DNA of 64,000 nt from Pseudonocardia petroleophila (GTDB lineage: Bacteria > Actinomycetota > Actinomycetes > Mycobacteriales > Pseudonocardiaceae), in assembly GCF_014235185.1 (NCBI RefSeq), contig NZ_CP060131.1:5835501-5899500 (forward strand), written 5' to 3'. The position numbers were made by a program, and so were the translations under genes. Below are positions 23,261-32,170 of this stretch, piece by piece (positions within the stretch are counted from its first letter, which is position 1; each line of letters starts with the position of its first letter). Below the pieces are notes generated by a model. The model worked only from the letters and a program-made list of their open reading frames with translations, did no database searches and was not told where the DNA came from.

Positions 23261-24694
23261 TTGGCCACCGGCGCGGGTGCGGCCTGGGCGCTCGGGGCGC
23301 AACCGCGAGGATGGTGGCCGTTGCTCCCGCTCGGGGTGGCCGCGCTGACGGTCGCGCTGCACGGGCGCGGGCTCCGTGCCCGGCTGTGGCTCGGCGGTGT
23401 GGCGGGCGCCGTCTTGTACGGCACGACGCTGGGCTGGCTCACCGGCTTCGCCGCGGCCGGGTACGTCGCGATTGCCGCGTTGGAGGCCGTCATGCTCGCC
23501 GTTGCGGTCGGTCTCGTGCCCACCGCCCACAGCGGTCGTTGGGCGGGAGGCTGGTGGGCGCTGCCGGCCGGGCTGGTGCTGCTCGACGCGGCGCAGACCC
23601 GGTTCCCGTTCAACGGGTTCCCGCTCCCCGCACTCGTGCACGCGCAGCTCGACGGCCCATTCGTGTTCGTTGCGCCGCTGGGCGGCTCGCTGCTGGTCAC
23701 GGCCGTGGCCGCCACCGCCGGCGTCGGCCTGGCCGCCCTGGTTCTCACGATTGGCCGGGCCCGGCTGATCGCAGTGGGTGTGGCGGTGGCGCTGGCGGGT
23801 GTCCCCGTCGCGGTGGGCGCGGCCGTCGCCACCGCCGATGCCGGCAGCCTGGACGTGGCGGTCGTGCAGGGCGGCGGGCCGCGCGGTCTCCGGGCGGTGT
23901 TCACCGACCCGCAGGACACCACCGACCGGCAGTTCGCCGTGGCCGAGCAGATCACCGGCTCCCCCGACCTGGTGCTGTTCCCGGAGACCGTGATCAGCGT
24001 CGACGGGTCGATCGCCGGCTCGGCAGGTGACGCGCGTGCCGCCGAGCTCGCCCGGCGCCTCGACGCACCGGTCGTCGTCGGGGTCGTGGAGAACCAGGGC
24101 CCCGGGTTCCGCAATGCGGCGGTGCTGTGGGGTCCCGACGGCACGATCCTCGGCCGCTACGAGAAGGAACACCGCGTCCCGTTCGGCGAGTACATCCCCG
24201 GGCGCGAACTGCTCAGCCGCGTCACCGACCTCACCGCGCTCGTGCCCCGTGACGCCATCGCCGGCGAGGGCACCGCCGTGCTGGTGTCCCCGGCCGGGCC
24301 GCTCGGCGTCGTCATCTCCTACGAGGTTCTCTTCGCCGACCGCGTGCGCGAGGCCGTCACGGCAGGCGGGAGGATCGTCCTCGTGCCTACCAACGCGGCG
24401 TCCTACGTCACCGAGGACGTGCCTGCGATCGAGGTGGCCGGCGCCCGGCTGCGGGCCCTGGAGTACGGCCGCACGGTGCTGCAGTCGGCGCCCACCGGCT
24501 ATTCCGTGGTGGTCGCTCCCGACGGGCGGGTGCTGGCCCAGAGTGGGCTCGGCAGCCCGGCCCTGCTGCGCGAGGCGGTGCCGCTGCGCACCGGTCTGAC
24601 GCCCTACGCCCGCACCGGTGACGGCCCCATGCTGCTGCTCGCCGCGCTCGCGCTGCTGCTCCCGGTACTGGTGCGCAGGCGGGCCGCCCGATGA
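23261..24694 (+). CDS. lnt: Apolipoprotein N-acyltransferase-like protein, copy 1 (no catalytic Cys)
   Basis: At least 477 residues: N-terminal membrane helices (the family's first half) and a nitrilase domain. The catalytic Glu is in VLFPETVIS and the Lys in GRYEKEHRVPFGEYIPGR. The cysteine position, ICYE in E. coli, reads VISYEVLFAD, so Ser replaces Cys, and I find no cysteine anywhere in the protein. It would transfer a third acyl chain to lipoproteins if active. Coordinates use the first conventional start (TTG 23261), but this cuts into helix 1. The frame is open to 23120, and an ATC at 23162 with GAAGGGA before it matches an equivalent ATC in copy 2. The stop overlaps the DUF3105 start (ATGA). 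Confidence 0.85.
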   Translation: MATGAGAAWALGAQPRGWWPLLPLGVAALTVALHGRGLRARLWLGGVAGAVLYGTTLGWLTGFAAAGYVAIAALEAVMLAVAVGLVPTAHSGRWAGGWWALPAGLVLLDAAQTRFPFNGFPLPALVHAQLDGPFVFVAPLGGSLLVTAVAATAGVGLAALVLTIGRARLIAVGVAVALAGVPVAVGAAVATADAGSLDVAVVQGGGPRGLRAVFTDPQDTTDRQFAVAEQITGSPDLVLFPETVISVDGSIAGSAGDARAAELARRLDAPVVVGVVENQGPGFRNAAVLWGPDGTILGRYEKEHRVPFGEYIPGRELLSRVTDLTALVPRDAIAGEGTAVLVSPAGPLGVVISYEVLFADRVREAVTAGGRIVLVPTNAASYVTEDVPAIEVAGARLRALEYGRTVLQSAPTGYSVVVAPDGRVLAQSGLGSPALLREAVPLRTGLTPYARTGDGPMLLLAALALLLPVLVRRRAAR

Positions 24695-25323
24695 GCGAGC
24701 AGCCGCAGGACCGGCCGGTCGGCCGGTGGTCGCGGATCGGCGGGCCGCTGGTCCTGCTGCTGGCCGCCGCATCGTTCGGGGTGGTTGCGGTGAGCGTCCT
24801 GATCCCGTCCGACGCCGAGCGGGAGCTCGCCTCCTTCGCCCCCACGGCGGAGCAGCCCGATCCCTCGACGCGGATCCCCGGGATCGTCGTCACGCCGGTC
24901 GCGGACCACGACCACGCAGCTGCCGCGACCGGCTCCACCGCCGACGGCAGGGCCGTTCCCCCCGTCGGCGGCCCGCACGGCCCGGGGTACGCGGCGTGCG
25001 ACGGGGTCGCCCACCCCGATCCGATCCCCGACACCGACGCCGTGCACGCCATGGAACGGGGCGCGGTCTGGATCACCTACGACCCCGCCCGCACCGCTCC
25101 GAACACGGTGCAGGCCCTCACCGTCACGCGGGTCACCGACGCCGACTTCCTTTTCATGTCGCCCTTTCCCGGTCTCGACAGCCCGATCTCCCTGCAGGCG
25201 TGGGGACACCGGCTCACCCTCGACACCCCCGACGACCCGCGTTTCGAACAGTTCATCCGGGCGCTGAGCGACAACCCGTACACGACTCCCCTGCCCGACG
25301 CCGGCTGCGCCCCGGGCACCTGA
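24691..25323 (+). CDS. DUF3105 membrane-anchored protein, copy 1
   Basis: A 210-residue protein with one N-terminal helix (GGPLVLLLAAASFGVVAVSVLI) and an exported DUF3105 domain: HAMERGAVWITYDP, FPGLDSPISLQAWGHRL and a C-terminal pair of Cys with CDGV and DAGCAPG. DUF3105 has no known activity but is common in actinobacteria. It is coupled to lnt by an ATGA overlap at both loci in this window, so the two probably work together. The HDHAAA segment is His-rich. Confidence 0.8.
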   Translation: MSEQPQDRPVGRWSRIGGPLVLLLAAASFGVVAVSVLIPSDAERELASFAPTAEQPDPSTRIPGIVVTPVADHDHAAAATGSTADGRAVPPVGGPHGPGYAACDGVAHPDPIPDTDAVHAMERGAVWITYDPARTAPNTVQALTVTRVTDADFLFMSPFPGLDSPISLQAWGHRLTLDTPDDPRFEQFIRALSDNPYTTPLPDAGCAPGT

Positions 25324-25348
25324 CGTCCCTCGGCCGCGCACCCGTGAA

Positions 25349-27208
25349 TCACCGTGCTCGCGCCCGAGCAAGCCCGACCGCGAGGATCGGGACGAGCGCC
25401 ACCTGTCCCACCAACCACACGACACCGGCGAGGCGTTGCTGATCGAGCAGGTCGGGTACCCAGGGCAGGCCCAGCCCCCGGTAGAACGTCGCGGCGATCG
25501 GCTCGGTACGCAGCAACAGGCCGATGCCGACCCCGGCTTGGACGAGGACGAGCAGGGCCACAGCCCGGCCGCGGGCGACGGCCCCGCTCGTCAACGCCCC
25601 GACCAGGACGACACCGACCGACAGGAGCAACGCGTCCAGGGCCAGGCGACCCGGCTGTGACGCGAGCAGGGAGTCGATCAGCCCGAACCCGTAGAGCATC
25701 ACCACGGTCGCCGCGAAGACGAGCACCGCGGGGAACGGACGTCCCAGCACGGCGATCGTCGGGTGCGCGAGCACCCGCTTGACCTCCGGCACCGCCTGCC
25801 GGGCGAGCGCCAGCGGCGCCCCGAGCACCAGGAGCAGGGGTGCCACCAGCGTCAGCAGCAGCTGCGCCGCGACACCGACGCTCAGCATCGCCGCTCCGTA
25901 GCGACCGAGACCGGACGAGGTCGCGAGGAGCACCACAGCACAGCCGGCCAGCCACGCCGACGACCGGCGGATCGGCCACGCCCGTCCCTCCGCGCCCAGC
26001 CGCCTGACGCCGGCCAGATAGGCCACCAGCATCACCGCGACGACGACGACGAAGATGAGGTCCGGACGCCCGTCGACGACAAGACCGCCGAGCCCGGAGG
26101 GTGGCCCGGCCAGCTCGTACCCCAGCTCCTCACCGGTGCGCGAGGGTTCACCGGTCTCGCCCGGGGCTGGGGGCGGCGTCCGCCCCAGACCGACGGCCAG
26201 GCCGATCGTGGCCAGCATCAGTAGCACCTCGCCCGCCCCGAGCCGCAGGAGCGCGCGGCGGTCACCCCGGACGGCCGGGGCCAGAGCGCTCCGCCGGTGC
26301 AGGTAGCCGAGAACCCCGAGCAGCATCAGCGACGCCGTCTTGGCCACCGCGATGACCCCGTAGCCGGACAGCAGGTTCGGCAGCGTCAACGGGATGCGGA
26401 CCGCCAGGTTGGCCAGCCCCGACAACGCCATCAGCCCCCAGCACCATGCGGCGATCATCGAGAAGCGCGGCAGCACCGTGCCCAGCTGGTCGGGCGAGGG
26501 ACGCGCGGCGAGCGACAGCACCGCGATGAGCCCGCCGACCCACACCGCCGCGGCCACGATGTGGATCATCAGGCTGTCGGTGGCGAGGTCGTGCGACCCC
26601 CCGACCGCGGAATGTCCGGTGGCCGCCACCGGCAGCAGCCCGACGACCGCGGCCCCCAGGAGCACACCGGCCCACCCCCACGTCAAGGTCGCTCGGCAAC
26701 CGGCCGCGATCAGAGTGGCCAGTACCGCGGTGAGCAACCATGCCGCCGACGTCGGGAGCAACGGCAGGGCTGCGGCCAACGGACCGAGTGCCAGCACGTC
26801 ACCGACCGGGCGTCCCAGCACCTCGGCCACGGTCAGCGGGACCATCACCAACGCTGCCCCCGCCCACAGCCACGCGCATCCGGCAGCCACACGGACGGAT
26901 CGGTACCCCGCGATGTCGAGGTACCCGCTGGCCTGTGGGGCCGCCAGTACCGCCGCGAGCAGCAGGAACCCGACCGTCGCCGCCGCACCGATGTCGGCCA
27001 CCACCCGTACGGCAGGCAGCCCGTATCGCACGACGAGCCCGGGATCCGGCAATCCGAGGACGTCGGCGATCGCCGACCCGGCGGAGGCCGTCAGCCACAG
27101 CGCAACGAGCAGACCGAGCGAGGTCCCGGCCACGACGAGGGAGCCGACGGCCGACCGAGACCGCCCCACCCGGGCCGGTCCGGAGGGCATGACCTGCTGA
27201 TGTGGCAT
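25349..27208 (-). CDS. CopD / CtaG fusion membrane protein, copy 2
   Basis: A 619-residue polytopic protein with the same two halves as copy 1: CopD part (TGHSAVGGSHDLATDSLMIH, AAVWVGGLIAVL) and CtaG part (YGAAMLSVGVAAQLLLTLVAPLLL, PDLLDQQRLAGVVWL). It should move copper across or into the membrane and help to metallate terminal oxidase or other copper proteins with CopC, encoded at 28142. The ATG at 27208 follows TACGGT by 6 bases and may be leaderless; an alternative ATG is at 27190. A short TCTAC-N5-GTAGA palindrome overlaps this promoter. Confidence 0.87.
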   Translation of the reverse strand: MPHQQVMPSGPARVGRSRSAVGSLVVAGTSLGLLVALWLTASAGSAIADVLGLPDPGLVVRYGLPAVRVVADIGAAATVGFLLLAAVLAAPQASGYLDIAGYRSVRVAAGCAWLWAGAALVMVPLTVAEVLGRPVGDVLALGPLAAALPLLPTSAAWLLTAVLATLIAAGCRATLTWGWAGVLLGAAVVGLLPVAATGHSAVGGSHDLATDSLMIHIVAAAVWVGGLIAVLSLAARPSPDQLGTVLPRFSMIAAWCWGLMALSGLANLAVRIPLTLPNLLSGYGVIAVAKTASLMLLGVLGYLHRRSALAPAVRGDRRALLRLGAGEVLLMLATIGLAVGLGRTPPPAPGETGEPSRTGEELGYELAGPPSGLGGLVVDGRPDLIFVVVVAVMLVAYLAGVRRLGAEGRAWPIRRSSAWLAGCAVVLLATSSGLGRYGAAMLSVGVAAQLLLTLVAPLLLVLGAPLALARQAVPEVKRVLAHPTIAVLGRPFPAVLVFAATVVMLYGFGLIDSLLASQPGRLALDALLLSVGVVLVGALTSGAVARGRAVALLVLVQAGVGIGLLLRTEPIAATFYRGLGLPWVPDLLDQQRLAGVVWLVGQVALVPILAVGLARARAR

Positions 27209-27314
27209 CTACACACCGTAGAACCCGCTCGGTCGGATGAACGCCACGGGCCGGTCGTGCGTAGGAAGGGTCGGCGTACCACCGCGCCCGCGTTCCACAC
27301 CGAAGGGCCTATTC

Positions 27315-28145
27315 ATGCGCACGTCCCTGAAGGCCGGCCTCGTCACCGTCGCCACCGGCGCACTACTTGCCGTGCCGCTGTCCGCCGCTTCGGCCACCGA
27401 GCGGCACGGCCTCGACGTCGTCGGCCTCGTCGACGGCATCACGCTGGTCGACTTCGAGACCGACGACACCGACCAGCACGGCGCCACCGACGTCACCGGC
27501 CTCGACGGCGACGTCTCACTCGTGGGGATCGACTACCGGGTGCAGGACGGGGCCCTCTACGGCGTCGGCGACGCAGGCGGCATCTACACGATCGACGGGC
27601 ACGGCACGGCCACCAAGGTCGCCCAGCTGAGCATCGACCTCGCCGGCGAGCTCTTCGGCGTCGACTTCAATCCCGCCGCCAACGCACTGCGGGTCGTCAG
27701 CGACACCGGCCAGAACCTGCGCCAACCCTTCGCCATGCCCGGTGCCCCGACGGTGGCCGACACCGCCCTGACCAACCCGGCGGTCGCCCCCGCCACCGGC
27801 ACCACACCCGCAGAGGGGGTGACCGCGGTCGCGTACACCAACAACGACGATGCGGCCGGTACCGCCACCACGCTGTTCGCCGTCGACACGACCGCCGACC
27901 GGGTCGCGATCCAGTCCCCCGCCAATGCCGGGACGCTCGCCCCGACCGGCGGCCTGGGGGTGGACGCCGGCCCGGACGCCGGAGCCGACATCTACACCTC
28001 GGCCGACGGCAACCGGGCCTTCGCCACGCTGGAGGTCGGCGGTATGCGGGGGCTGTTCGAGGTGGACCTGCTCACCGGATCGGCCGAGCATCTCGGGGCG
28101 CTCGACGGCGTCACCGACATCGCCCTGCCGATCGACCAGGGCTAA
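27315..28145 (+). CDS. DUF4394 secreted beta-propeller-like protein
   Basis: A 276-residue exported protein with a clear signal peptide (LVTVATGALLAVPLSAASA). The mature part matches DUF4394: LVGIDYRVQDGALYGVGDAGGIYTID, FGVDFNPAANALRVVSDTGQN and ADGNRAFATLEVGG. The repeated LYGV and FAV units suggest a beta propeller. No catalytic residues can be named. It is divergent from copD/ctaG copy 2 and convergent with copC, ending 3 bases into that gene. Confidence 0.8.
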   Translation: MRTSLKAGLVTVATGALLAVPLSAASATERHGLDVVGLVDGITLVDFETDDTDQHGATDVTGLDGDVSLVGIDYRVQDGALYGVGDAGGIYTIDGHGTATKVAQLSIDLAGELFGVDFNPAANALRVVSDTGQNLRQPFAMPGAPTVADTALTNPAVAPATGTTPAEGVTAVAYTNNDDAAGTATTLFAVDTTADRVAIQSPANAGTLAPTGGLGVDAGPDAGADIYTSADGNRAFATLEVGGMRGLFEVDLLTGSAEHLGALDGVTDIALPIDQG

Positions 28146-28753
28146 TACGTCGAAGCTCTCCGCCGCCCGCTGAGCCAACGCACCGCCACCACCGAGCACC
28201 CGATCACCAGGGCACCACCCACCAGCCACGCCCATACGTGGAGGGATGGATGCTGGGCCGCCTCCCCATGGTGACCGGAGCCGGTAGCGGCGGTGGGCGG
28301 TAGCGCGTGCTGTCCATGAACAGGGCCGCTGGTCTGGCGGACGACAGAGCCGGTCACCGTGAAGCTGATGCTGCCGCGAACGGGATGGCCGTCGGTGGCG
28401 ACGGCTCCGTACCAGAGGACGTACTCGTCGTTGATCAGGGTCGGCAACGGCTGCACGACCACGGTCCGCGTCGTCGTCGGTGGAGCGAGTTGAGCCTGAA
28501 ATCCAGCCGAGCCGATCAACCTGATGGTGACAGAACCCGCATCGAGCTCGTCGCCGAACTCCAGCGTGACCGGACGAGCGACCCCGTCCACCGCCCCACC
28601 GTCGACCGGATCACTGCGCACGAGATCGGAGTGGGCCAGCGCCGGGCTGCCGGTGAGCAGCACCAGCGTCGCCGCGATCAGCGGCGCGCCGATGGTTCGC
28701 AGCACGAGCCCGACTCGACCCCGAGCACGCGTCACTGCCCCCACCGTCGCCAT
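28142..28753 (-). CDS. copC: CopC-domain copper-binding protein with C-terminal membrane helix
   Basis: A 203-residue exported protein. Mature N-terminus AHSDLVRSDPVDGG gives the conserved His1 copper ligand, and the domain ends DGHPVRGSISFTVTG with the second His. A His-rich linker (HGQHALPP, SGHHGEAAQHPSLH) leads to a C-terminal helix (AWLVGGALVIGCSVVAV). It binds Cu2+ outside the membrane and would hand it to CopD. ATG 28753 gives a sensible signal peptide. It stands alone, about 0.9 kb from copD/ctaG copy 2 and on the same strand. Confidence 0.88.
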   Translation of the reverse strand: MATVGAVTRARGRVGLVLRTIGAPLIAATLVLLTGSPALAHSDLVRSDPVDGGAVDGVARPVTLEFGDELDAGSVTIRLIGSAGFQAQLAPPTTTRTVVVQPLPTLINDEYVLWYGAVATDGHPVRGSISFTVTGSVVRQTSGPVHGQHALPPTAATGSGHHGEAAQHPSLHVWAWLVGGALVIGCSVVAVRWLSGRRRASTY

Positions 28754-28923
28754 CCCTCCACGAGACCCCGTGCAGAGACCGCCGAGATCGCCGGCCCGTT
28801 CGGGCCCGCAGGTCGCAACTGTATCCACGACCTGCTCCGCGTCTCCTCCACCATGCGGACGGCGGTGACGAACGTCGGCCCGTCAGCGAATTCATCCTCA
28901 TCAGCTGCTCCACGGAGGGATCG

Positions 28924-29553
28924 ATGCGCCGACTCGGATGCGGAACCCGGATCCGCGTCATCACCCTGCGTGCGGTCGTCGTGCTGTCACTCCCGCTGGT
29001 CGCGGCAGCCGGATGCGGCAGCACCACGCCGAGCGACACACCGCCGGCCTCCGGCACCGCCACGAGTTCCGAAGCGAGGCCGGACACGATGTTCGTGGGC
29101 CGATCGGCCGACGGCATCATCGCTGTGGCCATCGCCGTTCACGACGGTCGGGCCACCGGGTTCATCAGCGACGGCCTCCAGATCGGGGTCTGGTTCGACG
29201 GCGCAGCCACCGGCGGACTGCTCGATCTCCGCGCACTCGACGGGTCGACGCTGGTCGGGGGGATCCACGGCCGCGTCATCCACGGTGGGGTCACCCGCGG
29301 CGACGGCGCCGAGTGGTCGTTCGTGGCCCTGCTGGGAGAGGAACCGACCGGCCTCTACACCGCCACCTCCAGCGCGGACACCGACGACAGAGTCGGCTGG
29401 ATCCGGTTCCCTGACGACACCGTGGTCGGTACAAGCGACATCGGGGGCGCCACCGGACCGGCTCCCTCGATCGCACCGACGATCACCGTCGAGAACACGC
29501 CATTCGAGCCGTCCCACCCCGTGGTCGGCGGTACCGAGATCGGACCGGGATGA
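28924..29553 (+). CDS. Lipoprotein of unknown function preceding multicopper oxidase
   Basis: A 209-residue protein with a lipobox (LVAAAGCGSTT). The rest is beta-rich, with FVGRSADGIIAVAIAVHDGRATGF, WFDGAATGGLLDLRALDGS and LVGGIHGRVI. I do not recognise the family. It is coupled to the multicopper oxidase by ATGA, so it is probably an accessory of that enzyme, for example a copper donor or assembly factor. Confidence 0.65.
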   Translation: MRRLGCGTRIRVITLRAVVVLSLPLVAAAGCGSTTPSDTPPASGTATSSEARPDTMFVGRSADGIIAVAIAVHDGRATGFISDGLQIGVWFDGAATGGLLDLRALDGSTLVGGIHGRVIHGGVTRGDGAEWSFVALLGEEPTGLYTATSSADTDDRVGWIRFPDDTVVGTSDIGGATGPAPSIAPTITVENTPFEPSHPVVGGTEIGPG

Positions 29554-31007
29554 CAGCACGGACCCACCTCGGGAGGCGCCGGGACGTACCCCGCCGAGAC
29601 ACCTGGACGCGCCGCGAGCTCCTGATGATGGCCGGCGCCGGAGTGGGCGCTCTCGCGCTGGGCGCCTGCTCCGGCATCACCTTCGCTGGGACGTCCCCGC
29701 TCGGGCCGGTCACCACGCTCGGGTTGGATGCCGGGCAGGTTCGGCTCGACCTCGAAGGCACCCCCGTCGAGACCTGGGGCTACAACGGCACCGTTCCCGG
29801 ACCGGAGATCCGGCTCCGAGAGGGAGAGACCCTCCGTGTCCCGCTGCGCAACGGGCTGTCCGATCCGACCACGGTGCACTGGCACGGCATCTCGCTGGTC
29901 AACGCGATGGACGGGGCCCCGTTCCTCACGCAGGCACCGGTCGAGCCGGGCGCCGGTTTCGACTACGAGTTCGTGGTACCCGAGGCCGGCACACACTGGT
30001 ACCACGCCCATGTCGGGCACCAGCTCGATCGGGGCCTCTACGGGGCCCTGATCGTGGAGCCGCGCCACGAGGAGCTCTCCTACGACCGGGAGTACACCCT
30101 GCTGCTGGACGACTGGCGCGACGGGCTCGACGACCGATCCGAGTACTCCGCCGGCCACGGCGGCCACGACCCGACGGGGAGCCCCGCACTCCCGGCCGAT
30201 CCCCGTGAGTGGGTCTCCTTCGGCGGCCGCTTCTACCCGCTGACCCTGGTCAACGCCCGGCCCCCGGCCGACCCGTACACGCTGGACGTGCGCCTCGGCG
30301 AACGGATCCGTCTACGCGTGATCAACGCTGCGGCCGACACCGGCTTCCGCTTCGCCATCGGTGGCCACCGGCTGACCGTGACCCATGCCGACGGCATGCC
30401 GGTGCAGCACGTCACCGTCGACGCCATCCGTATCGGCATGGGCGAGCGCTACGACGTCCTCATCGAGGCCGACGCTCCGGGGGCGTGGCAGGTGGGCGTC
30501 ATGCCGGAGGGACGAACGGGATACGGCCGAGCGATCCTGCGCTACCTCGACGCCGCCGGATCCACCGCGCCACCATCGGATCTGCGCCCCACCGAGCTCG
30601 ATGGGCGACTCCTGACCTATGACGATCTGGTCAACACAGGCAAGGAGGAGACCCCTGCCGCCGGCTCCCCGGATCGGACGTTCGCCCTGACCCTGTCCGG
30701 AACCGACATCCTCGCCGACGGCCTCGACCCCACCGAACCGTTCCTCGTCGACTCCGGCGAGTGGGTGCGCTTCACCCTGCGCAACGAGAGCATGAAGTGG
30801 CACCCGATGCACTTGCATGGTCACCATTTCCGGGTGTCCACCCCCGGCGGGAACGGGCCGCTCAAGGACACCGCCGCGGTTCCGGCGCGCGGCGGTGAGC
30901 TGACATTCGACTGGCGTGCGGACAATCCGGGCGCCTGGATGTTCCACTGCCACAACCACTACCACATGGAAGACGGCATGATGCGCACCGTCACCTACCG
31001 GACCTGA
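29550..31007 (+). CDS. Multicopper oxidase, Tat-exported lipoprotein, copy 1
   Basis: A 485-residue laccase-like enzyme. A twin-arginine signal (TWTRRELLMMAGAGVG) leads to a lipobox (LALGACSG), so it is exported folded and lipid-anchored. Copper ligands: HWHG (about residue 111), HWYHAHVGHQ, HPMHLHGHHF and HCHNHYHMEDGM. The last holds the T1 Cys, two T3 His and the axial Met. It probably oxidises Cu+ to the less toxic Cu2+. It shares a transcript with the lipoprotein ahead of it. The relative at 61017-62520 is frameshifted. Confidence 0.9.
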   Translation: MTARTHLGRRRDVPRRDTWTRRELLMMAGAGVGALALGACSGITFAGTSPLGPVTTLGLDAGQVRLDLEGTPVETWGYNGTVPGPEIRLREGETLRVPLRNGLSDPTTVHWHGISLVNAMDGAPFLTQAPVEPGAGFDYEFVVPEAGTHWYHAHVGHQLDRGLYGALIVEPRHEELSYDREYTLLLDDWRDGLDDRSEYSAGHGGHDPTGSPALPADPREWVSFGGRFYPLTLVNARPPADPYTLDVRLGERIRLRVINAAADTGFRFAIGGHRLTVTHADGMPVQHVTVDAIRIGMGERYDVLIEADAPGAWQVGVMPEGRTGYGRAILRYLDAAGSTAPPSDLRPTELDGRLLTYDDLVNTGKEETPAAGSPDRTFALTLSGTDILADGLDPTEPFLVDSGEWVRFTLRNESMKWHPMHLHGHHFRVSTPGGNGPLKDTAAVPARGGELTFDWRADNPGAWMFHCHNHYHMEDGMMRTVTYRT

Positions 31008-31354
31008 CCGGCCGCATACATCGTCACGCGCCAGCAAAGCGGACCGCCGTGATGATCATGATCGAGTAGTAGGTCGGCTCCGGGCGCTCGACGGGTGCCC
31101 CGAGACGGCCACATCGGATCACGGTGCGATCGACCCGCTGCGCAAGCGTTGCTCACGTCGCTGTCGGACGGCAGGGCCTCCAACGCCGCTCGGAATTGAC
31201 CCCATTCCACCCTGGAACTCACGCGGCGACACGGGTCAGGTTTCCCACCGCTGACAGGGGGTGTCGCGGAAATCGTGAACACAGCGGGTCGGCGTGCGTA
31301 TCGTCGTCGGCGTTCGGCCCTCAATCTGCGGTTCTTCCCCCCGAGGAGGCAGCG
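31008..31354. other. Intergenic stretch, no gene seen
   Basis: There is no open frame with coding character. It should hold the promoter of the unknown gene pair that starts at 31355, but I could not pick a convincing -35/-10 pair or a dyad. Confidence 0.4.
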
Positions 31355-32170
31355 GTGGATCTCGATGTCAACATCGCCGGCCAGGTCACGTCGCACTCGG
31401 TGGTGCGGGCCGATCTCGGCCACGACGGCCGCTCGATCGTGGTGGTGTCCGGGATCGCGCTGCCGGAATGGCGTGTCGATACCGACGAGATGACGCGGAC
31501 GTCGGCGCGCGTGCTGCTGCGCCAACCAGCCGACATCGTCGAGCAGTCGACGGTGACCGTCTCGCTGGCGAGCATCAGCAACGAGGAGAGCTCCTTCGGC
31601 TTCGCCGTCGACCAGGCCGAGCTGGCCGTTGAGGCGGACGAGCTCGTGCTGGCCACCCGGCTGTCGCTGATGGGCGAGGCCTCGTTCCTGCACCGCTTCT
31701 CCTTCCAGGTCGTGCTGGCCATGCGCGATGTCCCCGCGCAGATCAGCGGAGAACTGGTCTGGAACACCTCGCAGTTCCGGCCTGCGGAGACCACGCCCGC
31801 CGCTGCGCAGCGCGCTTTCGTGATCGAAGCGAACGCAGTGACCGTCACCGACGGCCCGCCCCCCTCGGCGCCGCCACCCGGCGTGCCCGGCACGCTCCCG
31901 ACCGGCACCATCGACCTCCGTCCCGTCGCCAGCGGTCAGATCGTCTCCGTGACGGTAGGCGAGCAGACCTGTCGCGCGTCCTACGTGATCGCCAACCCGC
32001 CGAAACTGAAGCGCCTCATCGTCACTGTCGGCGCCCCTGGTCTGCACGCGGTCGGCACAGGCACGATCGGCATGCGGGCGACGGGGGAAGCCGACTTCAC
32101 ACTCACGCCGGCTGCCCCCACCCGCGAGCACGTCGACTTCGCCTCGCACCACGAAACCGGGCCGGCATGA
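31355..32170 (+). CDS. Hypothetical protein, first of a coupled pair
   Basis: A 271-residue protein with GTG start at 31355 and a strong GAGGAGG 6 bases before. No signal peptide or helix is visible. The sequence is beta-rich and acidic (VDLDVNIAGQVTSHSVVRAD, TVSLASISNEESSFGF), with a proline linker (PPPSAPPPGVPG) near residue 175 and a second beta domain after it (GTIDLRPVASGQIVSVTVG). I do not recognise it. It is coupled to the next gene by an ATGA overlap. It lies between the metal genes and the recombination modules. Confidence 0.55.
   Translation: MDLDVNIAGQVTSHSVVRADLGHDGRSIVVVSGIALPEWRVDTDEMTRTSARVLLRQPADIVEQSTVTVSLASISNEESSFGFAVDQAELAVEADELVLATRLSLMGEASFLHRFSFQVVLAMRDVPAQISGELVWNTSQFRPAETTPAAAQRAFVIEANAVTVTDGPPPSAPPPGVPGTLPTGTIDLRPVASGQIVSVTVGEQTCRASYVIANPPKLKRLIVTVGAPGLHAVGTGTIGMRATGEADFTLTPAAPTREHVDFASHHETGPA

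Noticed and set aside
27209-27221. CTAC-N5-GTAG palindrome before copD/ctaG copy 2
   Set aside because: Spacing fits neither the N8 nor the N11 class. It overlaps a possible -10 box and may be chance, so it was not listed as an operator.
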